DNA of 18,966 bases from Acanthamoeba lenticulata (lineage: Eukaryota; Discosea; Longamoebia; Acanthamoebidae), in assembly GCA_002179805.1 (NCBI GenBank), contig NAVB01001615.1, forward strand, positions 1-18,966. The letters run 5' to 3'. The notes under the pieces are model-generated. The model was not told the origin of the DNA, ran no database searches, and saw nothing but the letters and a program-made list of their open reading frames with translations. Each line of letters begins with the position of its first letter. Position 1 is the first letter of the stretch. Both the position numbers and the translations under genes were made by a program. Shown piece after piece: positions 1-10,000 of the stretch.

Positions 1-557
1 AAACTTGATAGCGTCGCCTTCGTGTGCGAACGCCAGCCCGATCTGCATGAAGTGGTCATGTGAGGCTCGAAGGCGCCCAAGTTGGGGAGGAGAGCAATGC
101 CTGAGCAGCGTACCACGGCCTCATTGGCTTCAAAGTAGTGGAAGGTGGGGTTGCTGTGGTGGTAGACAAACTCGTAGTAAAGCTCTTGCGTCCACGCCAG
201 TTGCTTCGTCTTGAGATCGACCAGTCGGAGGTGGTAGGCCATCTCGTTTTTGTCGTATACCTGCCCGAGCGGCAAGCAAGGTTGGTCAGACGGCCGCAAT
301 CTGAAAAAGGAGGAGAGGGCAGCGATCGTCGTACAAGAGTCATAGCGCCCCACGCGCCTGTGTAGTCCCAGCCTCCCTCTTCATTACCCCTGTACATGCG
401 CGCGACGGCTACGAACAGCATAGATTGGCTTGTTGACTTCATGCGAATGAAAACAGGGCTTTCACAATATACCTGCTGATTTGATTATGCCTGCCGCAGC
501 GGAGGTGACTGACTTGATTTCTTCCTCGCCCAGATCGTTAATTTCGAGCTCCATCAT
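1..557 (-). CDS. WH1-domain protein, WASP-type actin nucleation promoting factor (5' part, partial)
   Basis: Exons run 557–473, 408–335, 260–114 and 42–1, with GT–AG introns of 64, 74 and 71 nt; the gene continues past the window edge. The 116 residues visible form most of a WH1 (EVH1) domain: an acidic lead-in, then AVARMYRG, a WDYTGAWGAM strand, AYHLRLVDL, a QELYYEFVYH segment, NPTFHYFE, and GLAFAHEGDAIKF at the window edge. This order and spacing match WASP/N-WASP WH1 domains, which bind proline-rich partners such as WIP. In known WASPs the missing part holds the GTPase-binding, polyproline and VCA regions that activate Arp2/3 at the cell cortex; none can be seen here. Two ATGs are adjacent (557 and 554) and I chose the first. 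A WH1 protein lacking the VCA region is the main alternative. Confidence 0.85.
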
Positions 558-938
558 GGTGTGCGGTGCCCAGCAGTTTGTTAACGAGCCCAAAACCCCT
601 CACACTGTTTGAATGAACGTCTGCGGAAACCATGGAAGCGCGTGGCCACGGCAGCCCCGAACAGTCACCGCCCACCATTTCCCTTCTTGCGCCTGATCTT
701 TCCGTTCGCGGAAACACTCGCGTTTTTGTGCAATTTCTTTTTTCCTTTTGGCTGCAAGAAGGAAAATGCAGAGGAAACCTGTTGCCGACCAGAACCACCC
801 GGCTGCCGCTGGTGCATGTGTGTCGTCGCTGTGCCTCGCCTCCACACTCTCGCTCAACTTTGATTGAGGACGACAGTCGGCGGCGCTGGTGGGGGTCGCC
901 GCATCGTGCCTGTTGATATGACAGGCCGAACACGCGTG
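558..938. other. Intergenic region between the RhoGEF 3' end and the WASP-type gene 5' end
   Basis: These 381 bp separate two minus-strand genes. They should hold the 3' UTR of the RhoGEF gene and the promoter and 5' UTR of the WASP-type gene. Open frames exist on both strands but none shows family similarity or in-phase splice sites. A T-rich stretch at about 721–755 is the only compositional feature. No TATA box, RNA gene or repeat was recognised. Confidence 0.6.
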
Positions 939-3900
939 TTAAAAGCAGGCAATCTTCATAGCGAGGAAGCAGGACAACGCACTGGCCAAGTTGGTGGAAG
1001 AACGGGGCCCGAGGAGCGCCGGCACGCTGGACTGCTCGGACAAGAAGGTGGACGAGGGCGGGGCAGGCTCGAGGACCGCCGGGGCAGCGGCAGGCGTAAC
1101 GACGGGGAGAGAGGCGGTGCTGGCGCTGACCTCAAGGCTCTGGACCTTGGTCTGCAGCTCGGCAATCTCGCGCTCGAGCTCGACGTTGCGCGCCTTGGCA
1201 GCGACCAGCCGCTCGCGGGTCTCCTTCTCCTTGACGTCGAGCTCCAAGAGGCGCCGGTCGATCTCTCGTTTGCGCACCTCCTCCTTCTCGATCAGCTTCT
1301 CAATGGCGTCATACGAGGTGGCGGCGTTCTCCTCCGCATCTACGTTTTCAAAGTCGTCGCCCGATCGCGGCGACATCTCTTGGTCGCCTTTTGTTCACGT
1401 CCCCCTCCCTACGTTAGCTTCACATTGTCGTCCCTGACAGCCCGATTGACGATGGAAGATACCGGTATAGGAGCCGTCCTTGTTGTTGGCAAAGGCTTCC
1501 CGGTGGGGCTCGCCAGGTTTCTGTCGTCGCTTGGGCCGCGTCTTGAGGGCCTTGTTGATCTCTTCTTCCTGCAGCAGCACGGGTAAAGTTCAGCTCAGGA
1601 GACGGCAACGCATCGGCAAACACCGAGGAAGGGCACCTGGAGCTGCTGCTTGGTGTTGATGACTTCAGTTTGCCACTTCTTCTTCTCGAGTGGTTCCTTG
1701 AAGTCGACCACGAGGTTGGTCTCTTCGTCCTCGAGCTCAAGCCGCGTGTCTCCTGGGTCGCGCACGATGACTGCGTCGCACGGAGGAGGTCAGTCTGACG
1801 ACAGAAGGGAAGAGAGCTTTGGAGGGCGTACTCGAGCGAATGGACAGCATCGCAACAAACTTGAGCTGCTTGCTCAACATGTTGCGGGGCCGAGCTTGAA
1901 CGATAACATCGCTGAACAGGATGAGCTCACTCGACTTGGGCGTTTTGTTGTTGGTCTGAATGTTTTCCCCCGCAAGCATCATGAACAACCGTCAGTGCCC
2001 GGTTTGTGCAAAGGCCGAATTCAGGAGAGGAGTTCCACCTGAACAGAGTAGGTCCCCCGGAAGAGCAGCTTGCGGTGGCCCTCCACCAGCGTGAACGTAG
2101 CCGGCATGTCGGTGATTGACGACGCGATCTCTGCCACACTGCCTGGGCGTGAGAACCGCGAGAGAACAACAAGTTGCGGTCATCATGCGCAGGCGAGGAA
2201 CGCACCTTTGCAGATTCTCGGCCATTCGCTTGGCCTCGTTCACATGGCCAGCCACGAGCTGCAATCGTTTCTCAATTTCGACCAGCTTGGCGTATTCCTT
2301 GTCCGTCTCGTCCGTGTTCTTGATCAGCTCCTGTAGCGTCCCAACAAGGACAACCACCGCCAGGGCCAGCCCCGTGATAAGCAAGACTGGTCGTCCTCGG
2401 CATTCAAGGGACGAGGCCAGGCGCACCCGAAAGAGGAGCGGGTATTTGCAGATGCGCTGCACGGGCTTGATCAAGTAGTCCGTCAGGTCTAGCTTGGTCG
2501 TGGACGTGTTCTTCATTTCCTGTTTTTCGGTCCATCGCACACGCCGAGAGAGTGAGAATCCAGCGCTCGATCACGCAACGGGAGAAGATGAGAGAGAAAG
2601 GAAGATGTACGCGGCAGAAGATGGCAAATTGGGGTTTCTGCTTCTGCAGCGCTTGTGTGAATTTGAGGGCGTTGGGGTAGTTGGTGCAATAGGCGCTGTA
2701 CATTTTGAAATACTCCACCTGCGCCCCCGGCCGAGTCAGCTCAACCCACATCAAACAGCAGCAAAGGGGAGGGCGAAAGGCCAGCTCAGGGCGTACCGTG
2801 CCGAGCCAGATGTCAGCAAACGATTTGCCGGTTGGCGTCAGCTTGGTGGTTTCATCGACAAGCAGCAGGTCCTGAAGGGAACAACAAGATAGTTGACTGT
2901 CTGGCCAGCACAACCAAAGGAGCGACCGAAGGGGAAGAGGTGCAGGGAGGGGTACCCGAAGAAGGGCGTTGTTGAGCGAGTAGAGGGCGGGGATGTTAGA
3001 GAAAATGTTGCTCCGGGCGTCCTTGTCCAACACTCCGCTGGCCACGAGCGGGCCCATGTATTTCTGTGCGTGAGCAGAAGGCAAGCAGACTTGTTGGTGA
3101 GAGACGAGCCTAAACAACGCTGGCGCCGGGGTGGGTGATGCTCCACCTTGACGAGGATATCAAGACTCTCCACGTAGCTCTTCTCGGTTTCGATGATCTC
3201 CTTACTGACCGCCGCCCTGTGACGAGCTTTTCGCTCCTCGTCGGTCTCTTTGTCAGTTTTCTCGTCGTCATTGTACTGGTGCTTGTAGTTCTCCAGTTCC
3301 TGCATAGCCGGCCCCCATGCACATTCGGTCCATCAGCGTGCTGTCACAAAAGAGAGAAAAGGAAGAAGAAACAAGAGGAGAACGCACCTCTGCGAAGGCG
3401 CGTGTGCTATCTTCGGTTTCCACGTCCTCGTAGTACACATACTCCCCATCGACCTCGTAGTACCCGACCAAATCCCATTGTGTGTTGCCATCATCGTCCT
3501 GCGCCGCGAAGGTCAAGTCAAGGAAGAAGAGGGAATAGCTGGCGAGGGGGAGACGCACGACGTAGTACTGGTAGCCCGTTTCCTCGTCGTCGTAGTAGGA
3601 CGGGATCTCGCCATTGCGCAGACGGGGCGGGGGTGGCCTCGTCTTTACGGAAGCCTCCGCCACAGCTGACTTGAGGTACATCGAGATAGAGGGGGACGAC
3701 GTGCTGGAAGAGGATGAGTCCAAGGAAAAGTCTTCAGCCAGCTGGGCCAGCATGTTTGAAGAGTTTGATCGGGGCAGTTGGGAATCTTGTTCAGGGTTTA
3801 AGGAGCAAGAAGAAGATGAAGAGGAGGAGACTGGTGGCGAGAGTGCCGCGGCATCAGCTGTGTAGTTGACCGTCGCAACAGTACCGCCCTGGGCAGTTCC

Positions 3901-4194
3901 ATCATCTACCGCAGCGTTGTTGGGGTAAACGTAGTTGCCGCTTTCATCATAGTAGCCACCATTTTCGTCGTAGTAGGGTGCCCCATTTTCATCGTAGTAG
4001 TACTGATTAGTTTCATCCGCGTTCCATGATGGATCGTAACCACTCTCTCCATTTGCCCATTCCGTTTGCCCCGCGTATTGGCTTCCATCTTCGCCCTGGT
4101 AATTACCGTCGTAGTTATAATCATAGCCCTGGCCTTCGTAACCCTCGGCGTAGGCCTGGCCGCCATCATAGGATTGGCTCTCGTAGTACGACAT
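939..4194 (-). CDS. DH–PH Rho guanine-nucleotide exchange factor with Tyr-rich N-terminus and C-terminal coiled coil
   Basis: Thirteen exons (4194–3559, 3498–3388, 3299–3147, 3063–2956, 2871–2797, 2718–2611, 2519–2427, 2330–2206, 2138–2039, 1955–1832, 1770–1637, 1568–1463, 1387–939) join in frame to 773 residues. Residues 1–90 are Tyr/Asp/Gly-rich with YYDENG/YYDESG repeats. A Ser-rich stretch (about 123–168) and a TRPPPPR motif (185–191) follow. A WW-like segment lies at about 199–225. The DH domain spans about 277–475 and contains the hallmark LIKPVQRICKYPLLF helix at about 413–427. The PH domain follows (about 478–590), and a heptad-rich coiled coil occupies about 650–711. DH domains load GTP onto Rho-family GTPases at the membrane; the adjacent PH domain tunes targeting. 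The substrate GTPase cannot be told from sequence. Introns 1, 4, 5 and 7 are multiples of three without stops, so unspliced readings look deceptively continuous. The start is the first ATG of the Tyr-rich frame. Confidence 0.88.
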
Positions 4195-4547
4195 CTCTCT
4201 CAGGATGGCCACTTGAAGGCAGCAAAGAAAGAAAAGTCGATGCGAACGCACGTTTGCGTGAGCGCCTTTCAGCTTAAACCTCGTTCGCGCCTCCCTTGGT
4301 TGGCGACCAGGCACGCTTTAGGCCTCTGGGGCGCACTTTGAGTGTGAGGGGGCCAGGGAGCAAGCCACCAGCTTTCGTTCTTGTGTGACGACGTTCAAAT
4401 TGCGAAGGAAAAGCGGTTTCTGCAAACACTGAAAAACGCCGTCGTGTGGCTGGGTGGCTCAGATACACATTTGCTGCCGCGGAGCCTCAGCTCACGTGCC
4501 ACTCGGCCGGGTCGGGCTCTCTCGTCCTCTTTCTTCTCCTGCCCTGT
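4195..4547. other. Intergenic region, putative RhoGEF promoter and dynamin 3' UTR
   Basis: These 353 bp lie between the stop of the dynamin-like gene and the start of the RhoGEF gene, both on the minus strand. No coding exon with family similarity is present. The purine-rich patch at about 4224–4236 and the short open frames look incidental. I see no clear TATA element, repeat or RNA gene. Confidence 0.55.
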
Positions 4548-7500
4548 TCAGGGCATCTGCATTTCCGTGAGGATGGGTACGGTGAAGTCGGCTGACGCGG
4601 TGGTAAAGACATATTCGCGCTTGCGGCTCTCCTTGATGCCGTCAGCAACCAGCTTGGCCTTAGCTTCGAGCTTCTTCCGAAGGGCCTCCACTTGGAACTT
4701 GGCGTCCAACATATCCTCTGGCATCGTGCTCACCAGCTGCTGAAGGTGGTTTTTCAAACCTGTCTCACTGTAGATGTTGTGCCGTGTGAGTGAGCTTGCT
4801 GACGCTCACAAACAACGTTTTACGTACAGCATGAACAGGAAATACTGGTAGAGCCTCAGGACAATGTTGCGGATTTGTCTGTCCTTCGTCTCCTGCGTTA
4901 TGTGCTCACCCGTCAGCACCGAGGCGAGCACTGAACATACAGAGGGCTGTCCGCACTTCATAGATGGTTCTCGTGAGAACCAGGGTCTTATTCAACACGA
5001 CTGCTTCACTATCCTCGTCAGCAGGCACGATTCTATTGCTGTTAAACGACCTTGGGAATCAGATTTTTGTGTTGCGTTTGGTGTGTTGAACGAAGAGGGT
5101 TGCGTACTCGTTGTAGCCCCAGTAGATGGTCTCTGTCGAGAAGAACTCCTCAAGGCACTTCTCTTTACATTTCTGTTTACGTCACAAAGGTGAGGTGAAG
5201 TCGCATATGAAAAAGAAGTGAAAGAAGAAGTGATTGCGAGAGGTGACCTGCAGATTGGCGGTGAGGAACTGCTCGAAGATGTCCTTGACCCACTGGGTGT
5301 AGTAGGGGTAGCCGATGACCTCTACCTCACTCCACTCATCACCGGCCGCCTGCGCCGTGGTGGTCGCAGCCATGTTGAAGCTGGCTCCCTCAATGCTGCT
5401 GGGAGATTCGACCTGGCCGAGGGCCAAGTAGAACGACCTCCTCACCACGTAGGCCATTCTGTGCGGCAGGGGGCGGTGAGATGCGCTTCTCATTGGAAAA
5501 GTTGGCATGTAGTTGTACCGCTGCAGCCCGACATTGATGAGCGGCTCCAAGGTGGCCTTCGTCTTCCTCCCGGCCAGAGATGCAGCCTGGAGTGTGTTGT
5601 GGATGAGCAATGGGAACTGAACAGATCTTTCAACGCGTTTGCGTACAGCCCAAGTAATATCAATTTGGCCGTTGCTGATGCGCCTCATGCCTCCTGCGGC
5701 GGCCAGATCCTCCGTGGTGATGACGTGATCCTGTGATAAAGCACAGTGAAACGTTGTAGGACTGAAACCTCGCCAATAAAGAGATAAGCAACTTAGAAAG
5801 CAGGGCGAGTGGTACCCGGAGGTAGAGGTGATCGGCAATGGTCCTGAACTCGGCAAGCAGTCTGTCCAACTGCTGACCACCGTATAGTTTACAGCCCCTG
5901 AAGGGAATAGGCCAGTCCTTGCCGGCCTTGAGCACTCTGCCCATTTTGTCCACCCACTCAATGCCGCCTGTGCGCAGTGCAGTGGTGAGTCAGTGAGCCA
6001 AACAGGACAAAAAGGGTGGAAATCTCACCTTGAGCACTTGTCTCTTCTTCCAGGGTCTGGCCATTGATGGCGGTGATGGCCTCTGACGAGCCGTGTACGA
6101 TCCGGTGGATTGCGTGGCAAAGGGCAGTCATGAACTTGTTGGCAAGACCGCGCATGCCGTGGGCGTTTAGCCGATCCAGTTCGCTCTGGAACCGTTGCAG
6201 CTCAGCCTAGACAGAGATAGGGGAAGGGGTTCAATACGCTGTTAACCGAGTCCCTTCCTTCTTTCTGCCTGCCCTTTTTTGTTGTTCCCTGGGAAGCGTA
6301 CCTCGAAGGTCTTCTCCTGCTGCCTGATCAACTTGAGCGTGTTGGGGAGAAGGTCGATGTACTGCTTCCAAATGTGCTTCATCAAGAACCTGAGCAGGCA
6401 CAGGACGCCAATATTGGGCTCATACCTAGTAGACGATTCAGGATTCGTTAGCGGCCTGATGAGCGTTCTATCTTCCTCGGGGGGAAGGGGGCGCACTTTT
6501 GCTTGACCTGCATATCGCGCAAATAGGCCATGTCTCTGTGATGCGTTTGCCACACCTTCTCTTGCCACGCGGCGCTATGCTCACACTTGCTCCGCACCTG
6601 CCCGGGCAGCGTTCCCAGTGAGTTGTGATAAGTAGGCGAGGCACCTTGCCCCTTAACAGGACGAACCTTGTGAGAAGGCACAGTGACCCAGAAGCAAGGC
6701 AAGAGCGGGTGCTGGCCGCCCTTCAGATATCTATTGATAAGCTGCTTGGTACTCAGCAGCTGTGTGACAGGTTGTAAAAAAGAATGGTAAGTGGCGCGGT
6801 CTTCTCACATAAAAGGGGCAAGACTTACCGACTTGAAGAAGTGGTGGGACTTGGTGAAAACGATGGCGGATCGATTGAAGGCAGGATCAATCGAGCGCAC
6901 GAGCGGCAGGATGCTGCTCTCCTCCCTGTTCAGCGTAACAGTTAGATCAACATGCAGTCCAATGTTTTCGGTAGGAGAAAAGAGGGCGAACCAAGGGCCA
7001 GCCTCCTCTACGAAGAGAAGGAACCTGTTGGGCTCCTCGCATGAGACCTTGGCCACGATGGACTCGAGCTTGGTCCTGACGTCGGTCGAAACATCGCTGG
7101 CCGAGGGCGGAGGCGGTAAGCCAGGTGTGTCGATGAGAGTGAAGTTGAGCGTGGTGGGAGACGAAATTGTGATGTAGAGGGGCTCTGCTGAGAGCGACGC
7201 GGAGCGACGTTGAACCTCCTGTAATGACGGCGAGGGTGAGGCAAATGGGACCACCAAGATGCGATCAAAGAGGAAGCAACAACGAACCTGAGGCAGGTTC
7301 TTGAGGGGGATCTCGATGTTGTGTTCGCGGAATATGGCGTCATGCTGGATTACGCACTTGAACGTCACTGCGTTGAGGCCACACCATCGAGATGAGGCCC
7401 TGTTACAGCCCGGCAACACAAAGGGAAGGAAGAAGAGGCAATAAGGACGTGCCGTCATTGGCCTTAGCTCCAGGTGTGATGTCCGTGTTGTTCACAAACT

Positions 7501-8211
7501 GGTAGCGGACTGGCCGCTTGGTGATCCCCTCCTACAGGAAGAGTGAGTGGAAGAGATGAATAGAAAGTACACTTTGATGGCGTACCGAGGCGAACTGCAC
7601 ATGAGAAAGGATGTGTCCGCTGAGGGCTTCGACCAAGGCACTCTTGCCGTGGCCTCTCTGCCCGATGACTACAACTTCGACCGGGCCAAATGGCGAGTTG
7701 AGACTGGCGTAGTCATCACGCGCGCAGAGCGGTTAGGACATGCGCGCGAGGCAGTGGAGCGAGCAAAAAGGAATGCTGCGTACATCCGGGCTATCTCTTC
7801 AAGTTGGCGGTGGCTCTTGTAGACTTCTTCCGGGAGGGGTGTGAAGTGCTTAACCGGGGAAGGGTCATGGTCCGGCACCTTCACTGACTGCAGCTCGCTG
7901 ACTTCGTCCCGTCCTGGCCGAATATTCAAGCCAGAGGCAACCTTTTGATGAGGCAAGAACGTACGACATCATGATGTGTTGCAACAGCGTACCGGCCTCC
8001 ACCGCTCGATCTTTAGCGCGCATGGTGCGGATTCTCTCCTTTCGCTTCCTCATGTTCTCCTTTCGCTCCTCTTCAGGATTGACGTAGAGAAAAGCACGCT
8101 CTTGGGCCTTTCCAGAAGAAAATCCACACTTAAGGTTAAGTGTCTCCTCGAGACTATCTTTCTACCGAGAAGGTAAGGTACCCTCGCCATCGACAGTCGT
8201 TTGCTTGACAT
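4548..8211 (-). CDS. DRP5/ARC5-class dynamin-related GTPase
   Basis: Nineteen exons (8211–8182, 8107–7993, 7913–7784, 7703–7586, 7531–7449, 7399–7288, 7218–6992, 6925–6829, 6759–6667, 6597–6497, 6425–6302, 6206–6029, 5967–5816, 5730–5519, 5458–5248, 5172–5108, 5038–4957, 4892–4828, 4767–4548) give 804 residues. G1 is GQRGHGKS (106–113), a G2 Thr lies in GITKRP, and G3 is DTPG (226–229). G4 reads TKSH (296–299) where family members have TKxD. Beyond the G domain, KLYGG (496–500) followed by LLAEFR, the KCKEKC segment (662–667) and a GED-like end (about 700–790) match plant ARC5/DRP5, whose relatives act in cytokinesis and plastid division; Dictyostelium DlpA–C belong to this class. A contractile-ring or membrane-scission role is therefore likely. 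Uncertain points are the acceptor of intron 1, the 49-nt intron 5, and intron 16 (acceptors at 5039 or 5033). Introns 7, 9 and 14 are stopless and in frame, and were called from family alignment. Confidence 0.85.
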
Positions 8212-8636
8212 CTTGAAGCAGTTTTAGAACGCGTTAACGGGATAGTGCTGTAGTGTGTTGTCCGTAAGCTGCTTGCAAGTCTTTTGTCGTGACACAAATC
8301 GATCACTGACCTCTCGAGATTGTTCCTCCTCCCTTGAGTTGTGGCTCTTCAACAGACAGCAGCCCCCCTCCTACTTTCCTTTTTGGTCAACTCACGCACA
8401 AAAAACGGATAAAAAAGAAATGGCGAAAAAAGCTTTGGTTGCAAACCAGGTTGCATTACCATGCCTGCACACAGGGGCCATGAAGTGGATACATGGGCAC
8501 ATCAGCACAGAGCAAAGCATTTCTCAAGGCGTTTCGTGATGTCATTAATTTTTGCAGTCGACATGAAGCTGTGTGGGGTAACCGGTTGCTCCGCGTCGAA
8601 TAGCCGACGCCGGACTAGGGAGAGATTGAAGGAGAG
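8212..8636. promoter_or_regulatory. Divergent intergenic region between the dynamin and coiled-coil genes
   Basis: The two flanking genes are transcribed away from each other, so these 425 bp probably contain both promoters. The stretch at about 8398–8436 is A-rich and contrasts with the GC-rich exons. An in-frame TAG lies just upstream of the plus-strand ATG. No defined TATA box, inverted repeat or RNA gene was recognised, so the promoter call rests on gene orientation only. Confidence 0.5.
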
Positions 8637-9756
8637 ATGGAAGCCGCACCGTCTCTTACGAGCAGCAACAGTGGCCTACGGGAGCGAAGCAGTACGCTTA
8701 CCATAGGAGATAAGAGGATTGGCAGCGGGCAGACAATACCGGTCCGTCGAAAAGCTCAGGCGCAGGACGAAGGAGAGCAGAGTTCTGAAGGGGGGAGTGG
8801 CAGCTACGACCGCACACCGCCAGCCATTCCAGTTCCAGCCCACCTCGCAGCGAACAGCGACGAAATGCCCAAGAGTGAAAGCGCACCGGCTGCGGTGCCG
8901 TTCGAGGGCGACGAGAAGAACGGGTCTCTTGAAGGTTGCCCACTTGACGACAAGGAAACACGCAAGAAGAAGGTCGAGGAGATACGCCGGGTAACGGAGG
9001 GATGGCGAGACCGAGGTGGGCGCCGGGGACTACGGGCGAGCCGCTCTAACAGCAAGAACTCGCCTTCCAGCAGCTGCGAGAGCAGCTCTGAGAGTTTGCA
9101 CTTTGTTGAAGAAGATCCTGCCAAGCACGAGGACGAAGGCGAGCTCCACCAGCTTCTGGACGAAATCGAAAAGCAGGAGTCCCCAAGGGGCAAGGACACG
9201 GCGCACACGGCTGATGCTGCTGCATCACAGCCCGTCGGGCTGCTCTCCTCGCTGGCCAAGGGCGGTGGCCAGCGGGGCAGCATCATTGTGCTGGACGAAG
9301 CAGCCAGCGAAGTGCAGCACTTGCTGAAGGAGCAGCACCAGGCCATGCTCCAAGCCGAGGCCGAGCAAAAACAGACCGAAGAAGAGAAGCGACGAATCAA
9401 CACCACGGCTTTGAGTGTGTCCGATGAGGTCACTCGCCTGCGGCAGCAAGTGGAGGAACTGATGGCCGCCAACCTCTCCTTGACACGCGGTGCGACTCTA
9501 CTCTTTGTGTCGTGGTCTCTGCGCCAACTCGATCTCACCCACTCTTGTGCGTCCCGCGCGCTGCACAGAGCTTCAAGTGCGCGCAATGGCCGCCGAGACG
9601 ATGAAGAAGCAGCTGGCGCAAGCCGAGGCGAAACACCACGAGGAAAAGCTCCTCCGTGAAGCGATGGAAAAGCGCCTCAAGACCAAACTCGCCGAGTTGG
9701 AGAAACACACAGAGAACAAGCTGCGCTCCCTCCTCACCCAGCTCAAAGCCCAGTAG
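8637..9756 (+). CDS. Coiled-coil protein of unknown function
   Basis: Two exons (8637–9489 and 9569–9756) are joined by a 79-nt GT–AG intron in phase 1 and encode 346 residues. I do not recognise a family. The N-terminal two thirds is low-complexity: Ser-, Gly-, Glu- and Lys-rich, with Ser clusters near residues 140–155 that could be phosphorylation targets. From about residue 224 to the end the sequence is Glu/Lys/Gln/Leu-rich with heptad-like spacing, for example RLRQQVEEL and KRLKTKLAELEKH, predicting a long coiled coil across the splice junction. No signal peptide or membrane segment is seen. The start is the first ATG after an in-frame TAG. It faces the dynamin gene across a divergent promoter, so co-expression is possible. 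A scaffold or cytoskeletal adaptor would fit, but that is speculation. Confidence 0.8.
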
Positions 9757-10000
9757 TAGTCGCCAAAGCACGCCACAAGGACTCTCTTCTCTGTTGTAAA
9801 ACTAGTCACCGAACTCGCCTCGTGTTGTGTTTGCTCTCGTGAGAGAAGAGCCGCGACCCGAAAAATCGAAATATTTGAGTTATATGAGACACTTTATCGG
9901 GCCGAACGTCAAAAGCTTCTCGTCGTGCGGCGGCTTCTGTTTGTGGGCGCACTTGCTGCTGCAACACTTTGGAGCTTGTGGTGGGCCATGCGCCGTGGGC
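9757..10000. other. Intergenic spacer with AT-rich core
   Basis: These 244 bp separate the coiled-coil gene from the DEP–PH gene on the same strand. An AT-rich core at about 9861–9887 includes ATATTTGAGTTATATG and is a candidate core promoter for the downstream gene. A frame is open through it and is continuous with exon 1 of the DEP–PH gene, so a longer N-terminus for that protein cannot be excluded. Confidence 0.45.

Noticed and set aside
864..1586. 240-codon plus-strand ORF antisense to the last RhoGEF exons
   Set aside because: It is the complement of confirmed coding exons with strong third-position GC; the composition explains the long open antisense frame and it matches no family.
6926..6991. 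Treating dynamin intron 7 as coding
   Set aside because: Reading through is open, but splicing restores a Trp and the spacing seen in DRP5/ARC5, and the segment has a CTAAC branch-like site before the acceptor.
8804..9586. 260-codon minus-strand ORF over the coiled-coil gene
   Set aside because: Antisense shadow of a Ser/Glu-rich exon; it reads as Ser/Arg/Cys low complexity and crosses an intron.
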